Source of the DNA: Siphonodentalium dalli
Lineage: Eukaryota > Mollusca > Scaphopoda > Gadilida > Siphonodentaliidae
Direction of reading: 5' to 3'
NCBI GenBank assembly: GCA_032622095.1
Contig: CP136064.1
Coordinates: 112,272,004-112,336,003 of the forward strand
Length of the DNA: 64,000 nucleotides
Positions 22,116-33,040 of the stretch are shown here, in pieces. Below the pieces are notes generated by a model. That model searched no databases and was not told the DNA's origin. It saw nothing but the letters and a program-made list of their open reading frames with translations. The position numbers and the translations under genes were made by a program. Within the stretch, counting starts at the first letter, position 1. Each line of letters starts with the position of its first letter.

Positions 22116-23853
22116 TCTAGCTGCTTAAGTTGCTGATCACTAGTTGTCGAAAATATGTACGCCAAGTTGTGATGATGAGATTTGTGTACAAAGACGAAAA
22201 CATGAACTAGGTTTCCATATTAGACACTTGCAAGCTCCTAGTGGTCATTATTAACCTTCACGAATCACACGATGAAGGTATGCATGCACTGTTCTGTTCT
22301 ACGTCCGTTTTCTGATTTATACACACATACTGTTCTTATTCAAGCACCTATCGATGGTGAATCAATTGACACCGTGCATGCTTTAATTATATTTGAGATA
22401 TATTTTAAAATATATTATGAAATTAGTATAGATGTACAAGCAGTAGATCATCGAAAAGCATGGTACGCAATTGAAGACTTCTCGTCTATATATATACATA
22501 CATACATGCCATACATATCACTTCTCAAGGTTTCCGGTGACTCTAGAGATGAGACTCAATATTTTCAAAATAAGTATAAGAAGCATTTCAAATACTATAA
22601 TAATGTAGATTTAAACTTAATGCAAAACATAAAACCTCAAGGCTTGAATGGTTGTTCTCGGTGAAGTGATTTGTTGACTTAAGTGATAGGAGACTGAAAT
22701 ATACATGTACAACCAAAATCGACATCCCATGCCATCTCTCTTAGGGGGGCACTTCTCGTACGTAACATACTTTGTCAGATCGATATTGTGACCAGAAGAT
22801 GTATTTAAGCACAGTGAGCCATACAGTACAGTCTATATATCTATCATTGATTCTCCAGTTAACGAACATTGACAATTGCGATATTGTCGGTCCCATATGT
22901 GACACAGTACGTGCATGTGTCTTATCCAGACATATCTTAGCCAAGTCTACTTAGAGATACTGTCAACATGGTTACAAACGCACACCCAATTTGCTTTCAT
23001 ATAGTACGAGTAACGATGATATGCCTTTAATTTGGAATTTTGTAAATAATATATGCTGGCAGTTTTACTAGAAATGTGGTAATGTATAATTTCGAGAAAA
23101 ATACCTCCAAATGTTTATTACGAAAACATGAATTTAAAAAGATATCAAATTCACTGATGGGCCTTCTAAAAAAACATATATTGTATAAAATGTGGGCATA
23201 AATAAATAGTCGTGCATTCAGGGACTTGGTAATATGGGAACGCTATCTACCACTCCCCCACATGGAAACTCCGGTTTCAGGTGACATACTTGACACTATA
23301 GTGTCATGCAGTTGAAAGCTGATTTTTCCGACTGAAATTTAGCCCACCTTTGGAAATGTTCAATATGAAACTACTAGATCGATTTACCAATGAGAGGGTG
23401 GATACATAATTTTCTCCAATCGTTTGCCAGTGAGTTCCTGTCGGAAAATTCCAACCCAGGTGGTGCAACTCGAAGCTCACACTTGTTGGACTTTTCGGGA
23501 CTGTCCATCCGGAATGATGATATCCAAGGAGGCACTCCCGTCACGACTCCTTCGCCACATCACTGCACATATAAGGTGATGGTGCACATATACGTACTGT
23601 ACTTTTTGTTAGTAAATCCACAAGTGTACACACTTTCATTACATAATATAACATACAGCCCCCATACCTTTTTTTTAATAAAAGTCACAAAATGTTAATA
23701 AGAATACATTGTCTGATTCAGGTAGAGAATATAAGTTCAATGGCGTGACATTTGAAGACATAGTTATGTTTAAATTGGTCTAAAAGAACATATCTTTACT
23801 GTACGATTCATGTAATACGTCGCGACTGGTGATTGTCGTCGAACACGACTGGG
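22116..23853. other. 1.7-kb interior between the inverted arms
   Basis: The interior holds a 130-codon plus frame at 22272-22664 without any recognised domain, and another at 23390-23698. It could be the cargo of a transposon bounded by the arms, but no transposase is recognisable. As it lies within the span of the secreted-protein gene, it may simply be intron. Confidence 0.3.
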
Positions 23854-24030
23854 TGTACAGTGACCGACGAGTGGGGTATACAAATAAATAGTGTCTACGT
23901 TTAGATTGTTAACACACCCTAGCCCAGCTAATGTCAATATAAGCTGCAAACGTAAGGGTCTTTCCGTTGCAATATAGTGGGATTTCCGACAGATGCTGTA
24001 TATGTGGTAAAATTACAATTGAAGAGGGCG
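23854..24030 (-). repeat. Inverted repeat arm, right
   Basis: This is the reverse-complement partner of 21940-22115, diverged by substitutions and small indels. Confidence 0.7.
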
Positions 24031-24484
24031 TTTTGTTTTTGCGAGAAAATTATTTTATGGATAGCTAAATTAGGACAGACAAATCCGTTACAAAACGTTA
24101 TTATTTATTCAGAATGATCACAGAATAAGTAGAAATACATCAACTATCATAAAGATAGGCCGCTATGGGCTTTGTGTAGGTTTATGTGACTATGAATGTC
24201 TCAAAGTTAGCTATCAGCGAGCTAAAGAAAAGCCAAGCTATGGCAAAGTCAACTTTATTTGACCACAGCTGTTAAATGACGATTACTAGGCTGCCATATT
24301 AGTTATGCTGCCATGAAATGAGTTTCCATTAAACAATATTATCACAAATTATTATGCATATTATTTAAAAAATAACATTGCAAAAAATACACACAGCAAG
24401 CATAGACAATAATCTTGATAAGTCTTCCTTTCCCATTTTTGTATTTCTCATTATCTTTGTCCCCTGTGTTGTCGAATTTTAAAT

Positions 24485-25035
24485 GATGTCTTCTTCTGTT
24501 ACCTATATACTTCTTACAACAATCTTCTTCTGTGTGATAATTTCTCTGCAATACTTGCAATGTGTTGTTTTGTATCTGTGTTGCTTCGCGACAGTCTTAA
24601 CTACGTCGGTTACTATATTGATTATCATCCGATTCTTTTTCTTTGAACCGTCTGATCCTATGTCTGGAGAAAGGACTGCCCTTGAGGACAACATCTAGAA
24701 GGATTCATACTTTAAGGCTTTCGTTAGAGTTGCCTCTAAACTGTCTTCACTTCCTTGGCAAACAACCCATTCTAGGTCAGAGTCTTGGATGCAATTTCTG
24801 AATGCTCTGTAAGCCAGACAGTCTTGTATCTAAAATGTATTTATCGGATATGCCATTTGACAAGCCTCTTTGTGTCTCGCATGAGCTCAGACAATGCATC
24901 TCTATCTATTCTCTCTCTAGCATCAAGCTGGGTTCGGTACATCTCGCATTGATTAGTTGGCTCAAAACGAGATGTCAGCACTGACAGCAGCCAACCACAG
25001 TCACCCATTTGTTCAGATCGTAAGTCGGCCAAAAA
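24485..25035 (-). pseudogene. Gypsy/Ty3-type gag remnant
   Basis: The minus-strand sequence gives VLTSRFEPTNQCEMYRTQLD, ARERIDRDALSELMRDTKRL and VKWH. This matches the conserved capsid C-terminal block of Ty3/Gypsy gag proteins (RFxPxxQxELYRxQLxxRRxxxxExLxELxxDIxRLVxxAYP). After a stop and frameshift it continues with CIQDSDLEWVVCQGSEDSLE, the usual acidic segment, and a single C-x2-C pair near 24555 where a zinc knuckle would be. No protease, polymerase, integrase or LTR is found. The remnant lies in a presumed intron of the secreted-protein gene. Confidence 0.65.
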
Positions 25036-25981
25036 ACGCTTCTGTCGGGGCCTCGGGGATTCACAGTGAACACATCATATCTTATCGAAATGGTCAAGCA
25101 TCGATCTGAGTGGCAAATTGCAATGTCACTCAACTCAGATCAATCTTTAAAAACGGGCCCGATTGTCACCCATGGATAGAACCCGTGCCAACCCCATCTG
25201 CATGTAGCCCAGACTGGGATGATCGTATCCACGACCCAACCATCTCGGCTGCGATGGCATTGGGAAGCGTATCAGCCTGGACATGAGTTCGAATATTGAC
25301 ACAGAACGGATCTGTCATTCTATTGGAACAGCACAATGCACTTCCTCCGAATTTGTATATGTTACCATGCATATACCATTACCGTAACTGGCATATATAT
25401 CAGATTATGGACGTACGGACTCAGTCTGAGTAAGTAAGCCGTCGTTCTAGAAAATAGTTGTTGCTAGGCCTTTCAATGTTTTACATATTTTCAGGCAACA
25501 CATGTAGACATTATAAACAGAAATTGTCTAAGATGTCACTTCCTTAACGCCTGGTGGTGATGTCAGCTTTTGTGCTAGTTTTGTCGGAATTTTGGTAAGA
25601 AATGTTTTTCGATAGAAAGCCTTTTTACCACACTAAAAGTCCGCATCTTGTAGAACGGTAACATTGTATAATACCCCGCCACAATATGCTAAATGTCAGC
25701 TGAGTGATATTATGCGCAGTTCTGGTTGTTTTAAATGCTAGCGATGGATCCATACACGCTGTATTAGTGAGTTTCCCGCCTGACCAATATAAAGTTATTT
25801 GCAGCCATGACATACATTGCAAGGGCACATCATTATCAAATTACGCGACTTACAGTTACAGCGACCAACAACAGCACTTGTATAACAGAGATATTTCGCA
25901 AACTCGCTTTGATGTCGAGCCAAACCCAGGGATGTTCGCAAAAGCAACGGATAGAATTACGACAACATTGGTATTACTCAC
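25036..25981. other. No supported gene
   Basis: A moderately GC-rich minus frame at 25166-25372 may continue the gag remnant or be an exon, but it has neither a domain nor good splice sites. Otherwise this is presumed intron. Confidence 0.3.
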
Positions 25982-26092
25982 TGCATCTGTCGCCAAACCA
26001 TTCGGCATCGCATGTGCAACTGAATCCGTCCGCATTGTTTACGCACTGGCCGTTTCCCGAGCAAGGAGTAGCATAATCCTCACACAATTCAG
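25982..26092 (-). CDS. EGF-like domain exon (phase 1-1)
   Basis: The minus-strand acceptor CTCTTTTCAG and donor GTGAGT bound 111 bp: two leading bases, 36 codons and one trailing base. The peptide is a complete, canonical EGF domain with cysteines spaced C-x6-C-x5-C-x8-C-x-C-x8-C, including NGQCVNNADGFSCTCDAEWF and the closing GDRC. EGF modules are extracellular protein-interaction units held by three disulphides, and single-domain phase-1 exons are their classic gene organisation. It fits in frame after the EGF exon at 27539-27640 (junction codon G+CT, alanine). This is the best-supported host coding sequence in the window. Confidence 0.85.
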
Positions 26093-26403
26093 CTGAAAAG
26101 AGGTGACAGAAACTTGCGACATCATGCTAAATATAAATGGATATAGCTTATTTTAACCTAAACTAAAGTATATGCAATTTGGTAGTATGATGTAGGGGCA
26201 ATGTATATGTTGGCAAATCACGAAAGATAAATAGTCAGAATTTATACCTAACCCTGGGAAAACTTACCGACGTCATAGGTTTTGTGTTCGATTGAAGCTA
26301 GAAATTTAGGCACACATTCTACATTCATACATGTTTAGTAATAAACTAACAAATAACGTTCCTTATTGTCTCATCCAGGAAAATGGTATCGGTTGTTCTT
26401 TCA

Positions 26404-26873
26404 TTGTATTACACGACGCTACCCTTATTACATTCAATAAACCCATTACATAAATTGTTATATGCAATGTTCGTTGCATGACAGGACATAGTGCCAGGTG
26501 ACCTTTGACTCCCGGTTTGTCGATGTTTTACATTCCGTACGTTAAGTCTCAAAATACGATGGCTTTCAATATTTTTCCAACAAACTCTAATGAATGAAGA
26601 AAAGTTATTTCATTAAATACGCCATTACATACGTCACAGAGTTTATACATCTGGGACTATATCTGTACGAGGGCAACAACGCACAGCTACGTGAAACATC
26701 ATAGTTGGCCTTATAGAAACCGATGTTAGTTGCACGTCCAGTTTGGTTATTTAAATGTTTTATCGATGTTTTGGGTCATGTGATATATAGAATCTACAAC
26801 TCGCTTATAGCGGACTTTACAAAACTCGTCCAGTAAATTAGGTCGGGACTAGTTTTGTAAATTCCGCTATAAA
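26404..26873 (+). repeat. CTACCCTTATTCCATTCAAT family, copy 2, ending in a hairpin
   Basis: This is homologous to 21395-21715 and to 26895-27411. Its last 60 bp (26814-26873) fold back as TTATAGCGGA-CTTTACAAAA against TTTTGTAAATTCCGCTATAA, around a short loop in which GTCCAGTAAATT is unpaired. It forms a direct tandem pair with copy 3, with starts 491 bp apart. Confidence 0.8.
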
Positions 26874-26894
26874 CTGAGATCTCGTAGATCCTCT

Positions 26895-27411
26895 ATTTAT
26901 TACATGGTTCTACCCTTATTCCATTCAATAAACCAAAATTGTGATATTAAACGTTCGTTTAATATCAGGAAATAGTGCTAGGTGACATGTGACTTCTGGT
27001 GTGTCGCCTTTTTACATTCCTGCACTACGTCTCAAAATACTTCCAATATTTTTCCAACAAAATATAATGAATGAAGAGTTTGAAAAGTTATGTAATTAAA
27101 TATACGCCATTAAATACGCCAAAGGGTCTTTATTTATCTGGAACTATTTCTTTACGCGGACAGACAAAGCATAGTTACGTGAAACGTCATCGCATGCTTT
27201 ATAGAGGCCGATGTTAGTTTCGCGTCCCATTTGTTGATTTACGTATGTTTTGTCGAGGTTTTTGATCATGTAATAAATAGAATCTACAATTCGTTCCCAG
27301 TTTATAGCGGAATTTACAAAACTCGTCCAGTAAATTAGGTCTGGACCTCGCCAAAGGCTCGCTCCAGACCTTTTTACTGGACTCGTTTTGTAAATTCCGC
27401 TATAAACTGGG
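26895..27411 (+). repeat. CTACCCTTATTCCATTCAAT family, copy 3, with a 116-bp hairpin
   Basis: This is the most complete copy. The terminal segment 27296-27411 is a nearly perfect hairpin: CCCAGTTTATAGCGGAATTT pairs with AAATTCCGCTATAAACTGGG, continuing through ACAAAAC, GTCCAGTAAA and GGTCTGGA, around a loop of about 16 bp. On the minus strand the part next to the hairpin is open for some 50 codons, beginning near ERIVDSIYYMIKNLDK, but the other copies do not preserve this frame. Confidence 0.85.
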
Positions 27412-27538
27412 GACTCTTTGTTGATCATCTATATATGGAATATCTCAAACGAGCAATAAATAAATCTGTGTTTGATATTGTTCCATTTCAGTGTTCGTGA
27501 TCGAACTCGCCGGGATATGAAAAAAGTCTCAAACCTAC

Positions 27539-27640
27539 CTATCCTTATTTGACATTGCCACCCCCCATAGCCTGGTGCACATACACACACATCGTCAACG
27601 CACGATCCTCCATTGTAGCAAGGTTCATCGCAGTCAGATT
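27539..27640 (-). CDS. EGF-like domain exon (phase 1-1)
   Basis: The minus-strand acceptor TACATTCCAG and donor GTAGGT bound 102 bp: two leading bases, 33 codons and one trailing base. Cysteines are spaced C-x3-C-x5-C-x4-C-x-C-x8-C (CDEPCYNGGSCVDD, VCVCAPGYGGWQC), the compact tenascin-type EGF domain with the usual PGYGG turn before the last cysteine. It precedes the EGF exon at 25982-26092 in transcription order and is frame-compatible with both that exon and the signal-peptide exon at 39721-39808. The product would be secreted or on the cell surface. Confidence 0.82.
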
Positions 27641-29480
27641 CTGGAATGTAGATGAGTCACTGGTTAACCCTTATAAAAAGACGCTGGTAAACCATGTTAA
27701 CAAACACTCTGGATATTATGTGGTATTCTACCAGGGTGATGGGAACCAGGGATATACACACACGTGTAGACCCACCCATGTATATTTACTCTAGTAAAAT
27801 ATATTTCACAGAGATATAGTACCGGGATGTAAGTATGCATGTGGGATTCTACTAGAGTAATTCTACCAGAGTAATTTTACCAGAGTAATTTACCTCGATA
27901 TTGGGGTAAAGTTAGCACGGTAGTACCCGAGGTCCGCTTCCAGAAGCTTTAACATTTGAGATAACAGATTGGAGGCTATATGGAACACACATGTGATTGC
28001 ATAAGGTGTTAAAACTCTTCTGGGTTTAGCCTACTTATTTATAGGAATATTCTCGTCCCATTATGTTAACCTTTGAGTGTGACACCACTGATTAGCGAAC
28101 ACAATATGGTTTTATTCTCACAAAAGACAGAAAACACCTTAGCTGAGAAATGTGCTATTGTGAAATAGAGTTATCGCTCTTATCCTTGTAAAATTACTAT
28201 GGTAAAGCCAGTTAAGTCATGGTTTACATGGCTCTACTCCGGTAAAATTTGGTAAAGGCAGATATACAAGACTATAGTCTGGTAAAAGCCATGTAAATTC
28301 CATGTAAGAAGGACATGCACTTGTAAATCCAAGTTAATGCATGATGTTCACAACGTACATTATGATCCTCTTGTATTACCATTACATACAAAACATTAAC
28401 CAACATGGGAGCCAATGTACCAGCAATTTTGAGATTGGTTGGACTTCACCTTGCAGAATTGTTTCTGTTTTGGACTTAAATATACAAAAACCCAACCTCC
28501 TAAATTATTGTCCCTGGTTGAAATACGTTCTGTAGGATCGGTAATGTAAGTTTGAACTGATACAAGGACAACATACCAGAAGTTAGTCTAGCAATAGGAA
28601 TACAATTCATACTATCACCCGTCTTGTATCACTTGTATATTACTGCATAGCAGCATTACCTCACCTCATTCGAAATCAAAGGATAGGTGTTATTAGCTGC
28701 CACATAACATTAATAATAGAAAATGTAGATCTCAGTTATTCACAAAATCCATCTCTAACTGGAACCAACCCATATAAAAAGCACCATGATTGTATAGCGC
28801 CACGCTTTGAAGTAACTGCTAACTTTTGAAGTAAAGCGTTTCTTAAAGATCGCATTTTCCTCGAAGAAATCTATATTGACTAAATAACAGATGTATTTAG
28901 AAATAAAAAAAAAATACAAACATTTACAGAGCATTTTTTAAAGATATTTTTGTTTACATATTTTTACAGAAGCGATGTACTACAGTAGGTTCTAATTCAC
29001 ATGGCTTTTACCAATGTATGTCCTGTTTCACCTGTATTTTACGAGAGTAAAGTGGGGTACACCATGCCTTTACTTGCATGGAATTTACAAGGGTGTGTCT
29101 TTTTACATGGGCGTACATGTCTTTTACCAGAGTTTGTCATTGTTAACCTGTCTTTACCATGATTTACTTGGAATTTACAAGGGTGTGTACACATTACATG
29201 ACTTCTACACGGGTTGTACCAGAGTATGTCAGTGTAAACCCGACTGTGCCATGGCTCACGGCTTTACTTGGAATTTACAAGAGTCTGTAATTTGTACATG
29301 TGTTTTGTCAGAGTATATAAATGTAAAACTGAGTTTACCAGAGTAGAGCATGGTAAACCATGGTTTACCGGGCTTTTAACAGAGTGTTTTTATTGTAAAT
29401 CTGACTTTACCACATTTTACCAGAGTAGATCCTGTAAACAATGGTTTACCGGGCTTATACCAGTGTGTTTTTATAATGGA
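27641..29480. repeat. Degenerate short-repeat field, TTTACCAGAGTA-type
   Basis: Blocks such as TACCAGAGTAATTTTACCAG, GGTTTACCGGGCTT and TGGAATTTACAAG recur many times on both sides of 28 kb, most densely at 29020-29480. No period holds for long. It looks like a decayed satellite. Confidence 0.55.
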
Positions 29481-29719
29481 ATTATCGTGATATAGGTTAT
29501 TATGGCTAACAGTGACACGTCTGGAACACCAACCTACACACAGTGTGGTTATGTGGCTCTACTATTATGATATGATGTTGGTGTATCTTGATGATTTAGA
29601 TGCTGTTGTTAGAGTAAAATGATGCGGTTAAGAAAACGTACCGCTGTTCTTCTTAATTTGTCATTTTCGCGGACTTTGACAAATCTGAATGATCCAATAA
29701 AAGAGCATCGTATGCAGGA

Positions 29720-29738
29720 AATATATATATATATATAT
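29720..29738. repeat. AT dinucleotide microsatellite
   Basis: This is an uninterrupted run of about nine AT units. Confidence 0.8.
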
Positions 29739-29827
29739 CATATGTAGAAAATATAAATACACATAAGTATCTAGAAAATATATTTACAGCGCATGTAGGA
29801 AATATATTTACACATCGTATATACTAG

Positions 29828-29861
29828 CTGAAAAAAGCTCCCTTCGGGAGCCTTTATTCAG
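29828..29861. repeat. Hairpin with TTCG loop (GCTCCC...GGGAGC)
   Basis: CTGAA, GCTCCC, the loop TTCG, GGGAGC and TTCAG form a strong short hairpin. Its AAGCTCCCTTCG and GAATAAAGGCTCCCGAA modules recur at 47987-48020 arranged differently, which points to a shared mobile family. Confidence 0.6.
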
Positions 29862-30216
29862 CGTCGGAAAAGAGGTCACTTTGTGCGTTAGTAGCCTGCG
29901 ACCCCTGAACATAGGTTAATATTCGACTTATTTTATTCTGAAAGAAGCCAAGCCCATTGTGGACTTATATCCGTTATTCTGTTGGATAGCGCGGGCCACA
30001 ATGAGAACACATATATAAAGAGCGTAATCTGGTCTGCAAATAGTTACACATTGAAACTAAATATATTAACCCACAGTGAGCTTATTTTAATTGATGTTTT
30101 TTATTTATTTAAGTAATCCACCATCGTACCCCGCGTCACCACACCAAATTTGGTTGAAATCCGGTTGGCAATTAACTGCAGTCATTGTCAACATAGTTTC
30201 ATATATCTGTATATTT

Positions 30217-30348
30217 AAGAAATGACTGGCAGATTAATTGGGGTCATCGGGTAATAACCGGCAGAGTAATTCACACGAACTTTGTTCAATTACTCTGTCT
30301 GTCATACTAACCCAATGAATGACCCCAATGGACTACCAGTCATTTCTT
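30217..30348. mobile_element. 132-bp foldback MITE
   Basis: AAGAAATGACTGG at the left end pairs with CCAGTCATTTCTT at the right. Inner blocks TTGGGGTCAT and CAGAGTAATT pair with ATGACCCCAA and AATTACTCTG around a loop of about 16 bp. It has no coding capacity. Confidence 0.75.
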
Positions 30349-30879
30349 ATAATCATACACTAAAGTATATTCACTGGCATCATTGCACATAAAACTGAAC
30401 ATTTCCTGAATTATATCTTTGACTTTTGCCAGCATTAACCGAGTTAATTCATATCGCAACGCAAATGAGCCCAAAACGCGAATACGTGTTCACAAACAAA
30501 CATAAACAAACCGGCGTCATAACAACTGACTGGAAAATCTCACCTACTGGAGTTGAAAGTGCCCACAATTTAACAATACGTGAGGCATCCACTTTGTATT
30601 GAAGAGGCGTGCGTGATTCGTCGCTTTTTATGAAGTGGTGAGTCTGACGACTTCGGTTATTGCCCGATGAACGTCGGAAACGTTCGGGTTACACTATCGC
30701 GATTTGGACTGATTCTTACGGAAGCTAATTGTGTGAATACAGAGGGTGTGTGATTATATATGAATATTGCCTGCAGATAATACACTGCATTAAAAATGTA
30801 TACTTCTAAAATGGTTATTTACGAACATTAACGGTACGTGTTCTTAAAGGCACGTGTGGCATTGATTGTATGTTATACT
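30349..30879. other. No supported gene
   Basis: No gene is recognised. A phrase near 30635-30700 (CTGACGA...GAAAC) resembles a hammerhead core but fails the pairing test (see rejected items). Confidence 0.3.
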
Positions 30880-31440
30880 TTAGAAATAAAAGTTACACAA
30901 TTATTAATTTCCTCAAGAATATACTAATAATATACTATAATGATTGTATGAATGCGATATTACCGACAAAAATCAATTTGTGTGAAGCGAGCATTTGTTT
31001 GTATACAACATGTAAAGAGTGTGCGATAAGCAAAACACTCAACACCGTGGCGATTTTGTTTTGTTTTGGGAGAGTGATTCACGATGACCCATTCAACACC
31101 GAACTCTTGATTTGCGAGGAACAACGAGCGCCGTATGAGTATGTTGTAAACAATGTGGTGTCAATTTTAACCAAAGAACACTTAGTGTGGTATCACAGGT
31201 GTTGAGTGTTTTGCGTATCGCACATTATTAACCCAGTGTACTGCACCATACTATGTCTTTTGTTTAATCAAAAGGCTTACGATCTTGACAATAACATTCC
31301 ATTTATGCGATATTTATGATTGGTATAACAAAATATGTCTATATTTTAATATTCTTTCTGTTTATGGCGGGTTTAACGGATGTGACTTTGTTTAACAACA
31401 AAACCCATCGCGAATGTCATCCGTATCTCTAAAAGCACCA
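30880..31440. repeat. Dispersed 560-bp repeat, copy 2
   Basis: This is the homologue of 13395-13955 in the same orientation. Both start at TAGAAATAAAAGTTAC and end in CATCCGTATCT. Confidence 0.75.
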
Positions 31441-32047
31441 TTTTGCCTCTCCAACACAACAGCTAAATCAACAGGACCTACTATACCAACAGCATAGTCT
31501 ATTCCCCAACGTTGTTAGAGTCCTATATTGCCAACTGATGTATGTAACATTAGCTGCGTTGTGTTCACGGGACATAGCATCAGATTCTGCATATATCTTT
31601 CAAACTTTTTTTATCCGTGTCTAATGTTTATTCTCATATCAAATGTTACATGCTATTGAAATATATGAGTGTATGTACACAATATATGTAAAATATCAGA
31701 GATGGTAGGTTATAGACATAAATTATATACATTCTGACTCCTCTTAAGTTGTGCTGCAGTTGAAACAACCTGTTGTGAGTTTACAGCGGCCGGATAAATG
31801 TCGTGGCCATTTCTTGATCGGATTTTACCAAGTAAACTTAATTTCATTTAGTTACGTATTGTTACAGTGGTGTTATCCAAGCTTTACATTAATATTCGGA
31901 ATCCCGCTGCCATATGTGTCTTTTTGCATGCACTACTTGTTATATATTGAAATTATGTCGTCACAAAGACGAAAATGGCAGACCCATATCAATCATAAGC
32001 TAGGATATTAAACTGGGACATTAACCTCCACATATTAATACATATCT
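31441..32047. other. No feature seen
   Basis: This is AT-rich sequence without a recognisable exon or repeat. Confidence 0.3.
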
Positions 32048-32638
32048 TACTCGTATTTAAATTCGCGCAGTACAATTTTTCGCTCAGTTTTTAATTCGCG
32101 CACTTTGAATTCGCGCACCGAGCTGAGCGAATTCAAAACTGACACAAATATTTTCGTAAAAGATTTGTATGTGGTGATAGTTTCAGTTCTTAATTGTTCC
32201 AGAATTCGAAGGTAAAGACCACGTTAACGAAAATTAACATCGAGTAAATTGTAAGTGCATCAACATTTTGTTGAGAAAGATGGGTGGTAAAATAAACATT
32301 CTGACCCTCACATATATAGTTATGGACATAAATTAAATGAACTTTAAAGAAGTACGTGTAAAACAACCACGTAGGCAGCTGACTTGAGAGAGCAATTCAA
32401 CATGTGCCGGCGAGTATTTCAAAGTTCGAATCGTGTTGAGAAAGCATGTCTGCGTGTCAATATAATTGTCTATGTTCAGTCCAACCGTCTGTAATGTATT
32501 CACATGTAACTCAATAACATAGCTGATTGTCCCTGTGATTTGGCATAAATCGGGAGTCGTACTATTTTTCGTTCAGTTTTATATTCACGCACCCATTGGT
32601 GCGCGGAATATAGTACTGCGTGAATTTAAATACGAGTA
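32048..32638. mobile_element. 591-bp inverted-repeat element, TA-flanked
   Basis: The ends are TACTCGTATTTAAATTCGCG at the left and its inverted partner (CGTGAATTTAAATACGAGTA) at the right, each flanked by TA. Subterminal AATTCGCGCAC blocks form further hairpins. There is no transposase. A TA target and these simple inverted repeats would suit a Tc1/mariner-type non-autonomous element. A related solo end lies at 14175. Confidence 0.7.
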
Positions 32639-32657
32639 TATAAGGTATACGACATAC

Positions 32658-32719
32658 CTCGCTCGGAGTCGGAGAACATCAATAATTAATATATGCAGTC
32701 TATACGCCGCCAGTCCCAT
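32658..32719 (-). pseudogene. Degenerate look-alike of the signal-peptide exon
   Basis: On the minus strand ACCACATTCAGGATGGGACT is followed by GGCGG, a CATAT block, TTATTGATGTTCTCC and a GTATGT donor. The exon at 39721-39808 has the same order (ACCACATACAGGATGGATGT, GGCGG, CATAT, TTATGATTCCC, GTATGT). This copy is about 26 bp shorter, donates in a different phase, and its 20 codons (MGLAAYRLHILIIDVLRLRA) have too many charged residues for a good signal peptide. It is probably a duplicated and decayed first exon, or part of a repeat shared by both places. Its downstream neighbours are the EGF exons. Confidence 0.4.
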
Positions 32720-32818
32720 CCTGAATGTGGTTCTTGTCTTAATACGGTTGTTGTTGAACAGAGCACAGTTCATGAACATTTGTCCGGAGGCGTCAGATTA
32801 CGACCAATGAACTCTCAC

Positions 32819-33040
32819 ATCATTGAGGTTAAGTCTTAAATATACAAAATTAGAATATAATTTCAAAGCGTGATTGAATTCGCATCTTATGAAAAACCAC
32901 CGTCACGATTTCGTTATCGAGAAAATTTAATCATTGAGGTTAAGTCTTAAATATACAAAATTAGAATATAATTTCAATGCGTGATTGAATTCGCAGCTTA
33001 TGAAAAACCACCGTCACGATTTCGTTATCGAGAAAATTTT
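32819..33040. repeat. Tandem duplication, 111 bp x 2
   Basis: Two adjacent 111-bp units start with ATCATTGAGGTTAAGTCTTA. They differ at only a few positions, which indicates a recent duplication. Confidence 0.9.

Noticed and set aside
22272-22664. 130-codon plus frame as a gene
   Set aside because: No family, splice or poly-A evidence. It is kept only as possible cargo of the inverted-arm pair.
23390-23580. CUB-like or other exon
   Set aside because: A minus frame vaguely resembles a CUB core (KCELRVAPPG), but the only good acceptor puts a stop in that frame. The plus frame has borders but no domain.
30635-30700. Hammerhead-ribozyme-like CTGACGA...GAAAC
   Set aside because: The bases between the two core boxes do not pair as stem II beyond the first base pair, and the cleavage-site side is not complementary. 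It is probably chance or protein-derived sequence.
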